A stretch of DNA of 53,567 nt, taken from the NCBI GenBank assembly GCA_030427065.1, contig JAUHWU010000006.1:1-53567 (forward strand). The letters run 5' to 3'. Shown in pieces: positions 17,356 through 24,751 of the stretch (position 1 is its first letter; the number at the start of each line of letters is the position of its first letter). Under the pieces are notes generated by a model. The model made no database searches, was not told the origin of the DNA, and saw only the letters and a list, made by a program, of their open reading frames with translations. The position numbers and the translations under genes are program-made. Origin of the DNA: Gammaproteobacteria bacterium (GTDB lineage Bacteria > Pseudomonadota > Gammaproteobacteria > Pseudomonadales > Pseudohongiellaceae).

Positions 17356-19249
17356 TCTCAACTCCCCTGGACTTTGCAATAGACAGCTTTTCTTGTAAGG
17401 GTTCCAACACGGCTGTTTCAACACCATGGGATTGTGTATTCAATATATCTATATAGCCAATAATCTGCTCGGCTTCTATTAGTCTGTCATTATCCAGAAG
17501 AATAGTAGTCATTTTCTCCAGTATTTGAATATAGCCTGAGCGCTCAAAGGCAGATAATTTTAATCCCATGCCTTTTTGATAATTACCCAATAATAGATGA
17601 ATACTTCCTTCAATGTCTTCCAGATATGCCAGGAACTCATCAACTATTTTGTTGCCTGACTGATTCTTGGCTGCCTCAATTACCGGCAAAAGCATCCCGG
17701 GACTTATCTCCGGGCATTTAGCATCACTTAAGGAGGTAATCATAGTATTTAACGCATTAAGACCGTAAGGTGTTATTGGGTACTGACCGGCTATATTAGT
17801 TGCTTTATCCATCAAGGGGGCCAAATCGTTTCCTGTAGAGCACAGAAAAGTGGCCTGAAGAATTACGGGACCGAAATCTGTGGGTAGTAATTCCTGCACA
17901 ATATCCAAATGCCGCAATGTCTCGGCATAATTGCCATACCCATATTCAATAATTGCCATCTGGGTTTGTGCGCGAGGGGAATCAGGGTGCTCTGCTACAG
18001 CCACTCTGTAAATATTCTCTTCGCTACCCCACTCTTGAACTCTCAAGACTGTAATAAATCCCATCAAAACCAAAATCAGGATATTAAAATATCTGAATTT
18101 TGGCATATCTGGAATCTTCCCCAGATAGTAGACAACCGCGAGTATCGGACCAACTGCTGCAAGGTAATTTCTGTGTTCAAACATTAGCTCAAGGCTGAAT
18201 ATCGTTGACTCCAACATGTGTGACACTAAAAACCAGGCGATTGCCAGCGCAATGATGGGCGCTTTTTTTCTTAATAGGAAAATCAGGATGACCGCCAGAA
18301 TTAATAACAACAGCAACAAAAACGTAGCGAGATCAAAGCTGCGGGTGATTTCAATATAATCATGAAACAGCGCCATGTCAGACAATCTTGGCAACAAAAT
18401 CATTTTTAGATACAAAACTACAACATGTAACTGGGTCAGAAGTCTCTCACCCATATCAAAGTTTCTGGTTGCGTAGTTTGTCAGCGTATCAAGGTGTGTA
18501 AGGGTGTAAAGACTCCCAACTATAATGGGAAGAAAGACAAACACACTTTCAAAGGTATAAATCCTCTTTCTTTCAAGCTGTGTTGAAAAAGCAAACTGAA
18601 AAACTATTAATTCTATAGCCAATATATAGAGAGGAATTAATGCACCATTTTCCTTCGAGAAAATAGCCATAAGCAAGGATATGGGAAATAAAACATAGGC
18701 AACGGAATAGAACTTTCGGTCACTATCGCTTTCACTCTCCCTCAGACTTACAAAAATTAATAACGATGTCAGGGTAAACATAGTAGCCAACTGTGCCATT
18801 CGTTGGACTGCATATAAAACAGTGCTTACCATCAAGGGATGAAGTAACCATATTGCAGATGTCATTCCGGCAACAAAAAGACACTTTTCTTTATCTTGTC
18901 CCCTGGAAATCCTAAGAAGAAGTTTCTGTAATAACCAGAATATCAACAGACCATTAATAAGGTGAATTAGCAGATTATGAAGCTTGTAGCCCCAGGGTTC
19001 TGGACCATGGACAATACCGGAAAAAATCAGACTCAATACAGAGACGGGCCTTCCTAAAGTGCCACTTTCATTGTGAGTGACAGCAAATATAATTTTTTGC
19101 ACATCAAAATCAGCAACATAGGAATTAACAATATTGGTATAGTCATCGAGTAGAAAAGGCCCATCCAGACCCTGCCAGTAAATTGCAGTGGTTCCCAGTA
19201 AAATGGCTACAAGGGACAGGGCAAAAACTATGCAGGATTTCTTCGACAT
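17348..19249 (-). CDS. TMTC-like GT-C membrane glycosyltransferase with C-terminal helical repeats (copy 1, pilA-linked)
   Basis: 633-residue membrane protein. The first 410 residues hold ten or more helices; the last 220 form an extracytoplasmic TPR-like helical repeat region. Motifs match the TMTC/PMT group of GT-C transferases: an acidic pair D35-D36 in FLLDDYTNI after the first helix, GRPVSVLSL, WGYKLHNLLIH, LLHPLMVSTVLYAVQRM, FSKENGAL and EHRNYLAAVGP (compare ERYLYLPS in TMTC). TMTC enzymes O-mannosylate secretory-pathway proteins. The gene lies directly downstream of pilA, the place where pilin-modifying genes such as tfpO or tfpW sit in Pseudomonas, and overlaps a GT2 gene. Pilin glycosylation is the favoured but untested role. 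A homologue is at 33194-35137. Confidence 0.75.
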   Translation of the reverse strand: MSKKSCIVFALSLVAILLGTTAIYWQGLDGPFLLDDYTNIVNSYVADFDVQKIIFAVTHNESGTLGRPVSVLSLIFSGIVHGPEPWGYKLHNLLIHLINGLLIFWLLQKLLLRISRGQDKEKCLFVAGMTSAIWLLHPLMVSTVLYAVQRMAQLATMFTLTSLLIFVSLRESESDSDRKFYSVAYVLFPISLLMAIFSKENGALIPLYILAIELIVFQFAFSTQLERKRIYTFESVFVFLPIIVGSLYTLTHLDTLTNYATRNFDMGERLLTQLHVVVLYLKMILLPRLSDMALFHDYIEITRSFDLATFLLLLLLILAVILIFLLRKKAPIIALAIAWFLVSHMLESTIFSLELMFEHRNYLAAVGPILAVVYYLGKIPDMPKFRYFNILILVLMGFITVLRVQEWGSEENIYRVAVAEHPDSPRAQTQMAIIEYGYGNYAETLRHLDIVQELLPTDFGPVILQATFLCSTGNDLAPLMDKATNIAGQYPITPYGLNALNTMITSLSDAKCPEISPGMLLPVIEAAKNQSGNKIVDEFLAYLEDIEGSIHLLLGNYQKGMGLKLSAFERSGYIQILEKMTTILLDNDRLIEAEQIIGYIDILNTQSHGVETAVLEPLQEKLSIAKSRGVESE

Positions 19250-19297
19250 ATAAAGAGTTTTGATAATCGAGGCCCAAAGTAATTATTTTAGCTTAAA

Positions 19298-19332
19298 AAA
19301 AAACCAGCCCGCACTTTACAGTAGGGGCTGGC
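19298..19332 (-). terminator. Intrinsic terminator behind pilA
   Basis: On the minus strand, CCAGCCC pairs with GGGCTGG across a loop of about 13 bases, followed by a run of nine T. It should end most pilA transcripts and leave some read-through into the TMTC-like gene starting about 50 bases further on, a common way to give high pilin and low modifier expression. Confidence 0.85.
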
Positions 19333-19344
19333 TTTGAAACTACT

Positions 19345-19374
19345 AATATTAGCTTTATTAATAAAGCTAATATT
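19345..19374. other. Perfect 30-bp palindrome after pilA
   Basis: The 15 bases at 19345-19359 are the exact reverse complement of those at 19360-19374. It begins 8 bases after the pilA stop and precedes the GC-rich terminator. In RNA it would make an AU-rich hairpin in the pilA 3' UTR, plausibly protecting the message; as DNA it could be a dimer-protein site. The symmetry is certain, the role is inferred. Confidence 0.9.
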
Positions 19375-19382
19375 TTACAGTT

Positions 19383-19805
19383 TTAGTTATTGCATGAAGA
19401 AGGCAGGTATTGTGTTCCAACCAAGGCACCACAAATCCAAAGAATACCCTGGCTTGCGTCACCTGAAGGTCTCATGGTCAGCTGAACAGCAGCACCCAGA
19501 TTAGTTGTGCTACCAACAACAACAATACCAGTACCTGCACCGGCCCAATAAAGGCTGGATACCATACCCTGGTTGATTGACTGAACAGTGACGTTGGCAG
19601 CCGGAATAGTCATGGTAGCGTTTACCAGAGCATATTCCGATACTGAGTTTTTGGCAGCACTGGAAGCAAGTACCAGTTCAGAAGCCTTTGCACGGATGGT
19701 GTAGTCCTGATAGGCAGGAAGTGCTACAGCTGCAAGAATACCGATAATCGCGATTACGATCATTAATTCGATAAGGGTGAAACCTTTTTGATTCATGTGT
19801 TTCAT
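19383..19805 (-). CDS. pilA: Type IVa major pilin
   Basis: 140-residue prepilin, the main subunit of type IVa pili. Seen: a short basic leader ending in G8, prepilin peptidase site before F9, glutamate at mature position 5 (E13), the hydrophobic assembly helix [35 protein letters not shown], and a C-terminal disulfide pair C125 and C138 with 12 residues between. ATG 19805 is chosen because GGAG lies 6 bases upstream; a second Met at position 4 lacks this. Divergent from pilB. A sigma-54 promoter at 19899-19914 drives it, as for other PilSR-controlled pilins. Serines 136-137 beside the last cysteine could be modification sites, by analogy only. Confidence 0.96.
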   Translation of the reverse strand: MKHMNQKGFTLIELMIVIAIIGILAAVALPAYQDYTIRAKASELVLASSAAKNSVSEYALVNATMTIPAANVTVQSINQGMVSSLYWAGAGTGIVVVGSTTNLGAAVQLTMRPSGDASQGILWICGALVGTQYLPSSCNN

Positions 19806-19898
19806 TTTACTCTCCAGAGGAAATACAAATTTTGTTGTTCACGTTTGCCTGGGCTAGCCATAATCCTATGGCAACCGCGAGAAAACAGTTATTTAAAA

Positions 19899-19914
19899 AG
19901 CAATTACTATGCCA
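19899..19914 (-). promoter_or_regulatory. Sigma-54 promoter of pilA
   Basis: TGGCATAGTAATTGCT on the minus strand. The GG and GC cores have the correct spacing and it fits the consensus TGGCAYR-N4-TTGCW at every fixed position. The expected start is near 19888, giving a leader of about 80 bases. RpoN with PilR control is established for P. aeruginosa pilA; here it is inferred from the sequence match. Confidence 0.88.
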
Positions 19915-20054
19915 ATAGTCAGGAAATATTTATTCCCTGTTAAAGTGTGCGGTATATCACACTTTTAGGAGTAGCTTTCACTTTCTGCCCATTAATTAAC
20001 CAGTCAGAAGACAATCTAATATCAAATTAATAGCAGGACAGAAGAACTACTAAA

Positions 20055-20080
20055 GACAAGGAAATGACAAAAATTGACAC
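20055..20080 (-). promoter_or_regulatory. Possible PilR enhancer cluster
   Basis: On the minus strand three TTGTC/GTGTC elements occur within 26 bases, about 155-180 bases upstream of the sigma-54 core. Distance and motif resemble PilR-binding sites. The motifs are short and the region AT-rich, so chance is possible. Confidence 0.35.
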
Positions 20081-20197
20081 AATGTGAAAAAAAAGTCAAT
20101 TGCACTCCTGCAAGGCTTCCTCCCAAGCCCAGCTTGTGGCATTTCCGCATTTCAGTATTAGACTGAAGATCATTCAAAACTCAGCCGATCCAGGACA

Positions 20198-21901
20198 ATG
20201 AATACAAACGGGAAAATTCAGGGAAGCACTCACTGGCTGGTGTCCGGTAATTTATTGGATACAGCTCTCGCAGAACAGGCCTGCGCCAGTGCTTCGAAAA
20301 AAAATCAGTCTGTCGTGAAATATCTGGTAGATCAGGAGATACTTGAAAGCAGGTCGATAGCTTCAATACTGAGTCAGGAACTTGGCTTTCCCTTACTTGA
20401 TCTTGATGCGATGGATCCACTAGCCATGCCACTGGCGCTCATAGACAGTAACCTGATTCAAAAGCATCGCGTATTGCCGCTCCTCAAGAGAAATACCACA
20501 CTGTTCCTGGGGACTTCAGATCCGGCAAACCTTCCGGCCCTTGAAGAAATCAAGTTCCATACTGGCTGTAAAATCGAACTGATCATCCTTGAAGAAGACA
20601 AGTTACATACAGTCCTGCAGGAGCTACTGGAGCAAAGCCAGTCTTTGCTACCCCGTCACCAGACTATGGATTACCTTGACTCGCAATCCCAGGTTTTTGA
20701 AAATCACGGCGAAGAAAACGGTGAAGAGGAAGAAAGCCGGATTGATGAACCCCCCGTTATGCGTTTCGTCAATAAAATACTGATTGATGCCATTCGCAGT
20801 GATGTGTCTGACATTCATATTGAACCCTATGACAACAGCTCCCGAATAAGATTCAGGGAAGACGGCCTGCTTAGGGAAATTACCAGACCTCCCGCCCATA
20901 TATGCCGCAGGATCTGCTCACGTCTGAAAGTGATGGCCAAACTGGATATTTCTGAAAAACGTGTTCCCCAGGATGGCCGCTTCAAGCTCAAACTGACACC
21001 ACGTAAAGCCATAGATTTCAGGGTGAGTACCTTACCGACACTATGGGGTGAAAAAGTAGTGTTAAGAATACTGGACCCTGGTAATACCAAACTGGACCTG
21101 GAAACCCTTGGCTTTACCGATCAACAAAAACAGCATTACCTTGATGCCCTGAACAGCCAACAGGGTCTGATCCTGGTCACCGGCCCTACCGGCAGCGGTA
21201 AATCGCTTTCTCTTTATGCGGGACTTTCCTTGCTCAATACTCAGGAGCGCAATATTGCGACCGCTGAAGACCCGGTAGAAATTCATCTTGAGGGCATAAA
21301 CCAGGTTGCCATTAACCCGTCAGCAGGCCTGGGTTTTGCCGACTCACTTCGCGCCTTTTTGCGCCAGGATCCTGACGTTCTGATGGTAGGGGAAATCAGG
21401 GATCTGGAAACCGCTGAAATCGCCCTGAGAGCATCGCAGACCGGTCATCTAGTGCTTTCCACTTTGCATACCAATAATGCTTCTGAAACCATCACGCGCC
21501 TGATTGATATGGGCATAGCGCCCTACCACCTGGCATCAACACTAAGTCTGGTCATTGCACAACGACTTCTCAGAACCTTGTGTAATCGCTGCAAAAAACC
21601 AGTAAGATTACCTGCACAGGTATTGATCCAGGAGGGGTTTACCAAAAGCCAGCTGGATAATCTGCAGCTTTTTACCCCGGTTGGCTGCGATCAATGCCTG
21701 GCCGGCTATAAAGGCAGGCTGGGTATATATGAAACAGTACCGATTACTGAAGCAATTTCCCGTGTTATCATCGATGGCGGAAATTCAATCCAGGTCGCAG
21801 AATTAGCCAACAAAGCAGGATTTAATACCCTGAGAGAGTCGGCATTGGAACAGGTAGCACGCGGGCTGACCAGTCTGGCAGAAGTGAACCGCATAATTTA
21901 A
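20198..21901 (+). CDS. pilB: Type IV pilus extension ATPase PilB
   Basis: 567-residue cytoplasmic hexameric ATPase that powers pilus extension. Seen: N-terminal GSPII_E-type domain (about residues 10-150), IHIEPYDNSSRIRFREDG, Walker A GPTGSGKS (residues 329-336; the final residue is Ser where Thr is common), Asp-box/Walker B MVGEIRDLETAEIA, the His box TGHLVLSTLHTNNA, and a zinc site of two CxxC pairs (near residues 463 and 499). Length is normal for PilB. An eight-A run lies at 20297-20304 within codons 34-36. It begins a plus-strand pilB-pilC-pilD-coaE series. Confidence 0.97.
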   Translation: MNTNGKIQGSTHWLVSGNLLDTALAEQACASASKKNQSVVKYLVDQEILESRSIASILSQELGFPLLDLDAMDPLAMPLALIDSNLIQKHRVLPLLKRNTTLFLGTSDPANLPALEEIKFHTGCKIELIILEEDKLHTVLQELLEQSQSLLPRHQTMDYLDSQSQVFENHGEENGEEEESRIDEPPVMRFVNKILIDAIRSDVSDIHIEPYDNSSRIRFREDGLLREITRPPAHICRRICSRLKVMAKLDISEKRVPQDGRFKLKLTPRKAIDFRVSTLPTLWGEKVVLRILDPGNTKLDLETLGFTDQQKQHYLDALNSQQGLILVTGPTGSGKSLSLYAGLSLLNTQERNIATAEDPVEIHLEGINQVAINPSAGLGFADSLRAFLRQDPDVLMVGEIRDLETAEIALRASQTGHLVLSTLHTNNASETITRLIDMGIAPYHLASTLSLVIAQRLLRTLCNRCKKPVRLPAQVLIQEGFTKSQLDNLQLFTPVGCDQCLAGYKGRLGIYETVPITEAISRVIIDGGNSIQVAELANKAGFNTLRESALEQVARGLTSLAEVNRII

Positions 21902-21947
21902 AAACCGATGTAGTAGATACCAAGGAAAGGATAAAGAGGAAAGCGAG

Positions 21948-23177
21948 ATGGCAGCCCCGGCACAATCCACCCTGAAACAGTCTACATTTACCTGGCAAGG
22001 CCAGGATGCCAGAGGCAAGGTATCCAAGGGAGAAATCTCCAGCACCAGCGCGGCAATGGTGAAAGCCCAGTTAAGAAAACAGGGTATCAAGCCTACCAAG
22101 GTGAGAAAAAAAGCCAAACCTCTGTTTTCCCCTTCCAAGCAAACCATCAAGCCGATGGATATCGCGATTTTTACGCGTCAGTTGGCGACCATGATGAAAG
22201 CAGGTATCCCGCTGGTACAGTCCTTTGAAATTGTAGGGGAAGGTCTGGACAATCCCAGTATGAAAGAAATCGTTTTCAGTATCCGCGATGATGTCTCTGC
22301 CGGTAGTCATTTTGCCGATGCCATCAGAAAGTTCCCGCGCCAGTTTGATGAGTTATTCTGTAATCTGGTTGAATCAGGTGAACAATCCGGTGCCCTTGAA
22401 ACCATGCTGGATCGGCTTGCTACCTACAAGGAAAAATCTGAAGCCCTTAAATCCAAAATCAAGAAGGCCATGAACTACCCAATCACGGTATTGGCGGTTG
22501 CTGGTATTGTCACCGCAATCCTGCTGATTAAAGTAGTTCCGCAGTTTGCTGAAACCTTTTCCAGTTTCGGTGCTGAATTACCAATTTTCACCCAGTATGT
22601 TATGCGTATTTCTGATTTCATGATCGCCTGGTGGTTATATGTACTTGTCGGCGTCGGCATTGCGGGATTTATTTTCAAAGAAGCAAAAATCCGCTCGAAG
22701 AAATTCCAGTATGCTCTGGAAAGATTCTCGCTAAAACTCCCCGTATTCGGACATATTATCGAGCAGTCCTGTCTTGCCAGATTTACCCGCACACTCTCAA
22801 CTACTTTTGCCGCAGGCGTTCCTCTGGTAGATGCCTTGTATTCGGTATCAGGAGCTACCGGCAACATCGTATATAAAACAGCCTCACTACAAATTCGTGA
22901 GGATGTTACCGCCGGTCAGCAGTTGACCCAATCTATTAAAGCTACCGAATTATTTCCTATCATGATTCTGCAAATGGTATCCATTGGCGAAGAATCCGGT
23001 GCTCTGGATGCCATGCTCGATAAGTGTGCGACTTTTTATGAAGCTGAGGTAGACAATGCTGTGGATGGTCTGACAGCCATGATGGAACCGTTAATCATGG
23101 CGGTACTGGGCATCCTCGTTGGTGGCCTTATGATCGCCATGTATATGCCTATCTTCCAGATCGGCTCTGTTGTTTAA
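21948..23177 (+). CDS. pilC: Type IV pilus inner-membrane platform protein PilC
   Basis: 409-residue polytopic platform protein that couples PilB and PilT to pilin insertion or removal. Seen: an N-terminal domain (FTWQGQDARGKVSKGEI), then two T2SSF domains, each with FTRQLATMMKAGIPLVQSFE- or FTRTLSTTFAAGVPLVDAL-type starts, membrane helices around residues 180-200, 225-245 and 380-400, and the ESGEQSGALETMLDRLA and SIGEESGALDAMLDKCA motifs that mark the repeat. A GAGGAAAG ribosome-binding site precedes the ATG. It lies 46 bases after pilB and 39 before pilD. Confidence 0.97.
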   Translation: MAAPAQSTLKQSTFTWQGQDARGKVSKGEISSTSAAMVKAQLRKQGIKPTKVRKKAKPLFSPSKQTIKPMDIAIFTRQLATMMKAGIPLVQSFEIVGEGLDNPSMKEIVFSIRDDVSAGSHFADAIRKFPRQFDELFCNLVESGEQSGALETMLDRLATYKEKSEALKSKIKKAMNYPITVLAVAGIVTAILLIKVVPQFAETFSSFGAELPIFTQYVMRISDFMIAWWLYVLVGVGIAGFIFKEAKIRSKKFQYALERFSLKLPVFGHIIEQSCLARFTRTLSTTFAAGVPLVDALYSVSGATGNIVYKTASLQIREDVTAGQQLTQSIKATELFPIMILQMVSIGEESGALDAMLDKCATFYEAEVDNAVDGLTAMMEPLIMAVLGILVGGLMIAMYMPIFQIGSVV

Positions 23178-23216
23178 GAGTCGGCACAGCCTGACTAACA
23201 AAAGCATTATCGCCTG

Positions 23217-24095
23217 ATGACATTGACTGATTTTTTTGCTGCCTACCCGATGCTACTGGTAGCTATCTCCATAGTCTTTGGCTTGCTGGTAGGAAGCTTT
23301 CTCAACGTAGTGATTTATCGCCTGCCTCTGATGATGCAAGCTGAGTGGACACAGCAGTGCTCCGAATTACTCGAAATTGAAAATCCTTCCAAACCGTTGG
23401 AAAGTGCCCCCGCTTTTAACCTGGCTGTGCCCAACTCACATTGTCCCAAGTGCAAACATGAAATTTCAGCGCTGGAAAATATTCCGGTGTTTTCATGGCT
23501 TTTTCTGGGAGGAAAGTGTCGTCACTGCCAGGAAAGCATTTCCGCCCGATACCCGATCATGGAAGCATTTACCGCCATAATTACTGCGCTTGTGGTTTTT
23601 CAATTCGGTTTTAGCTGGTTAAGCCTCACTGTTCTTTTTCTTTCATGGAGCCTGATTGTACTGACCATGATAGATTTTGATCATCAATTACTCCCGGATG
23701 ACATTACCCTGCCACTGTTATGGATGGGTCTCGCTGTTAACAGCATGGGCATGATTACATCTTTGAGAGAAGCGGTCTGGGGTGCCATAGCAGGTTACGC
23801 AATACTGTGGGGGGTTTACTGGTTGTTTAAACTGGTGACCGGCAAGGAAGGCATGGGTTATGGAGACTTTAAATTACTTGCGGCTTTAGGGGCCTGGATG
23901 GGCTGGCAAGCACTGCCGGTAATCATTCTGCTTTCGTCATTTGTCGGCGCCGTGGTCGGTCTCAGTCTGATTGTTATCAAAGGCAGGGACAAAAATATAC
24001 CGATACCCTTTGGTCCCTATCTAGCCAGTGCCGGCTTTCTGACCTTATTGTGGGGCAGTGAAATAACCGAATTTTATTACTCTATTGTCCTATAA
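23217..24095 (+). CDS. pilD: Prepilin peptidase / N-methyltransferase PilD
   Basis: 292-residue membrane aspartyl protease that cleaves prepilin leaders after glycine and methylates the new N-terminus. Seen: GSFLNVVIYRLP near the N-terminus, a cytoplasmic zinc domain with C76/C79 and C101/C104, the first catalytic Asp in TMIDFDHQLLPDD, and the second in GYGDFKLLAALGAWMGW, followed by membrane helices. It would process PilA here and any type II secretion pseudopilins elsewhere. Confidence 0.97.
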   Translation: MTLTDFFAAYPMLLVAISIVFGLLVGSFLNVVIYRLPLMMQAEWTQQCSELLEIENPSKPLESAPAFNLAVPNSHCPKCKHEISALENIPVFSWLFLGGKCRHCQESISARYPIMEAFTAIITALVVFQFGFSWLSLTVLFLSWSLIVLTMIDFDHQLLPDDITLPLLWMGLAVNSMGMITSLREAVWGAIAGYAILWGVYWLFKLVTGKEGMGYGDFKLLAALGAWMGWQALPVIILLSSFVGAVVGLSLIVIKGRDKNIPIPFGPYLASAGFLTLLWGSEITEFYYSIVL

Positions 24096-24136
24096 CCAGC
24101 TTGTATCTCATGTAAGCCTAAAGCGGTAATAATCCC

Positions 24137-24751
24137 ATGCAGGAAAGAGGCAAAAAGACTCCCTACATAATTGGATTGACCGGCGGGATTGGAAGCGGCA
24201 AATCAACTATCAGCTCTATGTTTGAGGAATTAGGCGCTGAAATCGTCGATGCTGACAAAATCTCTCATAGCATTGTCAGAAAAAATACACCTCTGCATAA
24301 AGAGATAGTGAAACATTTTGGTCCTGATATCCTTGATGAAAAGGAAGAACTTAATAGGCCTCTCCTGCGAAATATTATTTTCAATGACAGCAAAGAGAAA
24401 GCATGGCTGGAAGCACTTATGCACCCGGCAATCAAAAATACAATTTCAGGAATAATCAAGGAAAGTCAAAACCCTTATATCATCTTATCTGTTCCTCTTT
24501 TATTGGAATCAGAAAACTACGATTTTGTTGACAGGGTATTAGTCATAGATGTTCCGGAATCACTGCAACTTGAAAGAATTGGAAAAAGAGACAATATTTC
24601 AACAGAGTTGGCGCAAAGTATTATTAAATCGCAGATGAATCGAAGTGAACGCAATAAAAGAGCAGATGACATTATTGTCAATGACGCGCCAATTGAGGAA
24701 ATAAGGGAGCTTGTTAAACAGCTTCATGTTAAGTATCAACAGGCAACATGA
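24137..24751 (+). CDS. coaE: Dephospho-CoA kinase
   Basis: 204-residue P-loop kinase for the last step of CoA synthesis. Seen: Walker A GLTGGIGSGKST, EIVDADKISH (acceptor-binding Asp), HPAIKNTISG, SVPLLLESENY and the arginine lid RIGKRD, all typical. The last codons overlap the start of the next glycosyltransferase gene in an ATGA arrangement. In related bacteria yacG and often zapD follow coaE; here about 10 kb of glycan genes intervene. The gene is more A+T rich than pilC and pilD. Confidence 0.96.
   Translation: MQERGKKTPYIIGLTGGIGSGKSTISSMFEELGAEIVDADKISHSIVRKNTPLHKEIVKHFGPDILDEKEELNRPLLRNIIFNDSKEKAWLEALMHPAIKNTISGIIKESQNPYIILSVPLLLESENYDFVDRVLVIDVPESLQLERIGKRDNISTELAQSIIKSQMNRSERNKRADDIIVNDAPIEEIRELVKQLHVKYQQAT

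Larger units (their letters stand above)
19806..20197. promoter_or_regulatory. pilA-pilB divergent control region (no gene)
   Basis: 392 AT-rich bases without a coding frame. It holds the pilA sigma-54 promoter (19899-19914, minus) and, 140-180 bases upstream of it on the same strand, a cluster of TGTC-type elements (GTGTC at 20076-20080, TTGTC at 20066-20070 and 20055-20059) like those described for PilR binding in P. aeruginosa. A ribosome-binding site AGGA precedes the pilB ATG. No clear pilB promoter was identified. Confidence 0.6.

Noticed and set aside
17356-17427. Extended N-terminus for the GT2 glycosyltransferase
   Set aside because: Would overlap the TMTC-like gene by 80 bases and lacks a ribosome-binding site, whereas GTG 17355 has GGGGAG.
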